Positions 60,794 through 64,000 of a DNA stretch of 64,000 bases are shown piece by piece; within the stretch, counting starts at the first letter, position 1; each line of letters opens with the position of its first letter. The translations under genes were made by a program, and so were the position numbers. The notes beneath the pieces were generated by a model. The model had not been told where the DNA came from. It was given only the letters and a program-made list of their open reading frames with translations, and searched no databases. The stretch comes from Marinobacterium lutimaris. GTDB lineage: Bacteria > Pseudomonadota > Gammaproteobacteria > Pseudomonadales > Balneatricaceae. Location of the stretch: contig NZ_FNVQ01000001.1 of the NCBI RefSeq assembly GCF_900108065.1, forward strand, positions 248,001 through 312,000. Reading direction: 5' to 3'.

Positions 60794-63085
60794 TCAGGCC
60801 GCGCTTGAATCCTCAGGGGGCTGGCGGCCATCCTTCGACCATCCCAATTTGACCAGTACGGGCTCAAACAGTGCGCGAATCTGGCTTTCGTCCGTGCAGT
60901 CGCGAGCTTTTTCCAGCAATGGCATCAGGTCGGCGCGGCGCACGGAACGGATCAGCAGCTTGATCTTTGGAATGTTGTAGGCGCTCAGGCTAAGCGTGTC
61001 GTAGCCGATCGCGATCAGCATCAGAACGGCCACCGGGTCGGAAGCCATCTCACCGCAAAGCGAGACAGGCAGTCCGAGGCTTTTGCAGGTGGTCAGGATC
61101 TGCTCCAGTGCCACCAGCATGGCCGGATGCATATTGTCGAACAGGTTGGATACACGCGGGTTGTTGCGATCCACCGCCAGCAGATATTGGGTCAGGTCGT
61201 TGGAGCCCACCGAGACAAAATCGATATGCTGTGCCAGTTTGGGTAGCAGCAGCATCGCCGAGGGCACCTCGATCATCATGCCTACCTGGGGACGCGGTAT
61301 CTCGATGCCATCGCGCTTCAGCGCCTCTGAGGCTTTATCAAGAATTTCGCGTACGGCGATAATCTCATCCACGCGGCTGATCATTGGCACCAGTAGCTTC
61401 AGGTTGCCGCATTCGGCATGGGCGCGCAGCATGGCGCGGATCTGGGTGACCAGAAGCTGGGTGTTATCCAGAGTAAAGCGGATACCTCGCCAGCCCAGGT
61501 AGGGGTTGCTTTCGTTGATCTCGAAATAGGGCAGTTGTTTGTCGCCGCCGATATCCAGAGTACGCATCGATACCGGTAGCGGGGAGTACGCCTTGAGTAC
61601 GTTGACGTAGATGCGGTACTGCTCCTGCTCGGTAGGGAAGCTGTCATGAACCATAAACGGAATTTCTGAGCGGTACAGGCCGACGCCTTCGGCGCCGCGC
61701 TCAAGACCGGGGGTGGCGTCCGCCAGAAGACCGGTATTGGTATGCAGTTGGATGCGCACATTATCCAGGGTTTCCGCCGGCATGTTGCGCAGTCGCTCCA
61801 GGTCGCGCATCACGCGATTTTCCTGGTCGATCATCCGCTTGTATTCGGTCAGCAGCGCCTGAGGCGGATTGATGATGCACTCGGCGCGGTTGCCGTCGAT
61901 AATCACCTTGGCGCCACGGTTCTGCTCCAGCTCGACACCCTCTACACCCATCACGGCCGGGATGCCCAGGGCGTTGGCGACGATGGCGGTATGGGACAGT
62001 GTCGATCCGGAGGTGCACACCAGGCCCTGGATGCGCTCCTGCGGGAAGGCGGCCAGGTCGGCGATGCTAATTAGTTCGCCGCCCAGTATCAGAGGCTCGT
62101 CCGGCGCTTCAAGTACCTGCTGGTCCCGCTCCAGTAACTGGTTCAGGATACGCTGGCCGATATTGTAGATATCCTCGCTGCGCGCCTTCATGTACGGGTC
62201 GTCGGACTGCTCGAACAGGGAGGCCATCCCTTCGATGGTCTGTTTCAGTGCCCATTCAGCCGAAGCGCCTTCGGTGATCAGTTGCTTGACGCCGTCGCTC
62301 AGCTCCGGGCTCTGCAGCATCAGCTGATAAACATGAAACAGGGCGCTAACGTCGGACGGAAGGTGCTTGCCCAGACGTCCGGAACCTGACTCCAGCTCTT
62401 CCTTTACCGAACTCAGGGCATCCATGAAATCGCTTTTCTGCTGCGCCGGATTGCTCGTCATTGACGGCTTGATATCTGCCAGCGACAGCTGGGGATGAAC
62501 CAGCCAGAGGCGGCCGCAGCCAACGCCGGATGCGCCTTTGACGCCGCGGTAACGGCGAAACGGAGAAATATCCTGAACGTCCGACATCCATTCGCCGTCG
62601 CGGTGCAGCTGGTAAAGGGTGCTGCCAAGCTGCGAGGCGACCGTGATCAGGAAGGCTTCATCCTCTTCGCTGAACGGCTCGCGCTGATGACCCTGAATAA
62701 CCAGTACCCCAACCAGTTTGCGCAGGTGCAGAAGCGGCACGCCGAGAAAACGGTGGTAGGGCATCTCATGAGTTTCGGGAATGTAGACGAAGCGGTCATC
62801 TGCCGGCGCATCGGCCAGGTTGACGGCGCTGAGCGTGCCGGCGATGTTGCCAACCAGCCCCTCGTTCACCGCCAGCTGCACATGGCCGACTGCCGCCGGA
62901 GACAGCCCCTGGGTGGCCGCAAGAATCAGCGAGTCACGCTCTGGAGTGCACAGATAGATGCTGCAGACCTCCACATTGAGCAGCTCGCTGAGGCGCTGCA
63001 CGATGGTGGACATCATAGCCGTGGGGTCTTGGGTACGCGCGATCTGCTCGACCAGCGAAGTTAGCGTACTGAGGGGGTGATGCAT
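60794..63085 (-). CDS. ptsP: Phosphoenolpyruvate-protein phosphotransferase PtsP (EI-Ntr)
   Basis: PtsP is enzyme I of the nitrogen-related phosphotransferase system, which passes phosphate from PEP to NPr and EIIA-Ntr and adjusts nitrogen and potassium metabolism. The 763-residue product has an N-terminal GAF domain (about 1-165), the EI N-terminal domain, the phosphorylated His365 in GSTLSHTAIVA, and a PEP-binding barrel with ERGAEGVGLYRSEI, LGWRGIRFTLD, GMMIEVPSA and SVGSNDLTQY. All signatures are intact. ptsN and ptsO are not in the window, and the gene upstream is a CBS-domain gene on the opposite strand, not the rppH gene often found there. Confidence 0.96.
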   Translation of the reverse strand: MHHPLSTLTSLVEQIARTQDPTAMMSTIVQRLSELLNVEVCSIYLCTPERDSLILAATQGLSPAAVGHVQLAVNEGLVGNIAGTLSAVNLADAPADDRFVYIPETHEMPYHRFLGVPLLHLRKLVGVLVIQGHQREPFSEEDEAFLITVASQLGSTLYQLHRDGEWMSDVQDISPFRRYRGVKGASGVGCGRLWLVHPQLSLADIKPSMTSNPAQQKSDFMDALSSVKEELESGSGRLGKHLPSDVSALFHVYQLMLQSPELSDGVKQLITEGASAEWALKQTIEGMASLFEQSDDPYMKARSEDIYNIGQRILNQLLERDQQVLEAPDEPLILGGELISIADLAAFPQERIQGLVCTSGSTLSHTAIVANALGIPAVMGVEGVELEQNRGAKVIIDGNRAECIINPPQALLTEYKRMIDQENRVMRDLERLRNMPAETLDNVRIQLHTNTGLLADATPGLERGAEGVGLYRSEIPFMVHDSFPTEQEQYRIYVNVLKAYSPLPVSMRTLDIGGDKQLPYFEINESNPYLGWRGIRFTLDNTQLLVTQIRAMLRAHAECGNLKLLVPMISRVDEIIAVREILDKASEALKRDGIEIPRPQVGMMIEVPSAMLLLPKLAQHIDFVSVGSNDLTQYLLAVDRNNPRVSNLFDNMHPAMLVALEQILTTCKSLGLPVSLCGEMASDPVAVLMLIAIGYDTLSLSAYNIPKIKLLIRSVRRADLMPLLEKARDCTDESQIRALFEPVLVKLGWSKDGRQPPEDSSAA

Positions 63086-63288
63086 GGCTGTGTCGGCTCC
63101 AGACGCAGGTTTCCAATGCTATGAATAATACAGTATTTTGATGGTGGTTGGCGGCACTTAATAAAGATCAAGGTTGTTGCCGTTTTCGTCAGGAGCGGGC
63201 CCGATAGCTATATCTCGGGTGCATCGAACTGCTACAATCGCCTTCGCCGCTTGCCCCCTTTTCCCCGTGGAGTGACCTCGCTGTATCC

Positions 63289-64000
63289 ATGAACACCGAA
63301 GTAAAATTCAGCCATGAAAGAGCCGTTTCCAGGATCTGCCAGACAGACGTGGTTTGCTGCTCCCCAGAGGAATCCCTCGACAGTGCACTGAAATCGATGT
63401 CCCGTCGGGGCATAGGTTCAGTACTCATCTGTGAGGGTCGCAAGCCTCTCGGTATTCTGACGCGCCGTCAGGCGATGAGCTGCTGTGTTCGCGGTATCGA
63501 TGCAGAAAAGGTGGCTCTCGATGAGGTGATGTCTTCGCACCTGCTGCTGGTTCGAGGCGACGACAGCATAGATGAAGTGGGTGTCGAAATGATGACACGC
63601 CGGCTTCAGCATGCCGTGGTCACCAATGAAACCGGAGCTCTGGTTGGAATCGTCAGCGAAAGCGATATCGTCAACAGCCAGGGGATAGAGCACGATCTGT
63701 TTCTGCGCAGCGTGGTCGATATTGCGCCGGCCCGTTCTCTGTTTCTGGATGATCAGCTTTACATGCGCGATGCAATTCAGCGTATCCGCAATGAAGACAA
63801 GAGCGCCGCCGTAGTGCGCTCCGCTGGCCGTCAATACATCATCACGGAAACCGACATCATCGGTTTGCTCGCCTCGGGTACCGATCTGGATTGTCCCCTC
63901 TCCGAGTTTACTCTATCGGAGCTTGTCACCATTGATGAGTCGATCAGTCTCTACATTGCGCGCAAAATTTTCCGGCGTCATGGTTTTCGACACCTGGGGC
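63289..64000 (+). CDS. CBS-domain protein, N-terminal part (runs off the window)
   Basis: The frame is open to the end of the window, giving at least 237 residues with four CBS motifs in tandem (about 12-69, 76-140, 148-205 and 210 on). Typical motif pieces are MSRRGIGSVLI, GILTRRQAM, MMTRRLQHAVVTNETG and GIVSESDIV. CBS pairs bind adenine nucleotides and regulate the attached domain. What is attached here cannot be seen; N-terminal CBS arrays are often joined to GGDEF/EAL or similar output domains. No strong ribosome site precedes the ATG at 63289. Confidence 0.82.
   Translation, partial: MNTEVKFSHERAVSRICQTDVVCCSPEESLDSALKSMSRRGIGSVLICEGRKPLGILTRRQAMSCCVRGIDAEKVALDEVMSSHLLLVRGDDSIDEVGVEMMTRRLQHAVVTNETGALVGIVSESDIVNSQGIEHDLFLRSVVDIAPARSLFLDDQLYMRDAIQRIRNEDKSAAVVRSAGRQYIITETDIIGLLASGTDLDCPLSEFTLSELVTIDESISLYIARKIFRRHGFRHLG

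Overview
The window reads as a chromosomal segment of a marine, respiratory gammaproteobacterium, most like the Oceanospirillales/Marinobacterium group. The family-level evidence is cydAB, epmC, pdxB, htpX, alaA, syd, nadK, glpG, pepN, pyrD-rmf-rlmKL, slyD, tgpA and ptsP, all close to gammaproteobacterial forms. The species is an inference, because there is no 16S gene here. Coding density is high, most starts have a Shine-Dalgarno sequence, and GTG and TTG starts are frequent. No insertion sequence, prophage, integrase or CRISPR array was seen.

Layout. 1-6.1 kb: cytochrome bd oxidase genes on the minus strand, a divergent sigma-54 activator with a cysteine-rich PAS domain, a SoxY-SoxZ-like fusion that contains no cysteine, and an overlapping lipoprotein-epmC-unknown operon. 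6.2-8.2 kb: a minus-strand copper/oxidase assembly set (small membrane protein, SCO1, PCu(A)C) and a WGR protein. 8.2-17.5 kb: housekeeping genes (pdxB, PilZ protein, a second NAD-kinase-like gene, htpX, two small enzymes, alaA, tag, syd). 17.6-21.4 kb: a secreted acidic protein and an 858-residue outer-membrane protein that looks like three beta-barrels in one chain. 21.8-22.6 kb: alternating tRNA-Asp and tRNA-Val genes (4+3), plus a fragment that looks like a decayed tRNA-Asp.

22.9-33.6 kb: doxX, a PLP deaminase, nadK, a phosphoesterase, glpG, DUF1315, DUF2797, pepN, a chain of membrane protein, AlbA_2/Schlafen-like protein and HAD phosphatase, then a hemerythrin. 33.6-42.0 kb: ribE, yfcH, a potassium channel, an isolated batD, DUF2835, pyrD, rmf and rlmKL. 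42.2-49.0 kb: a DUF3604-PpiC-HupE operon, an ammonium transporter and a periplasmic sulfatase. 49.5-57.5 kb: tpm, slyD, glutathione peroxidase, a flavoprotein, and a moxR-DUF58-tgpA-metallopeptidase run. 57.6-64 kb: a chemoreceptor with a C-terminal sensor domain, a two-receiver protein whose first receiver has lost its aspartate, an unassigned terminator that may end a small RNA, ptsP, and the start of a CBS-domain protein.

How the parts fit. The clearest regulatory reading is at the left end: a -24/-12 promoter faces cydAB and the divergent gene encodes a sigma-54 activator, so the alternative oxidase is probably controlled by that protein, perhaps through a redox or ligand signal sensed by the PAS cysteines. 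The other candidate units are the DUF3604-PpiC-HupE set (exported metal-dependent protein, chaperone, possible metal importer) and the barrel/acidic-protein pair at the cell surface.
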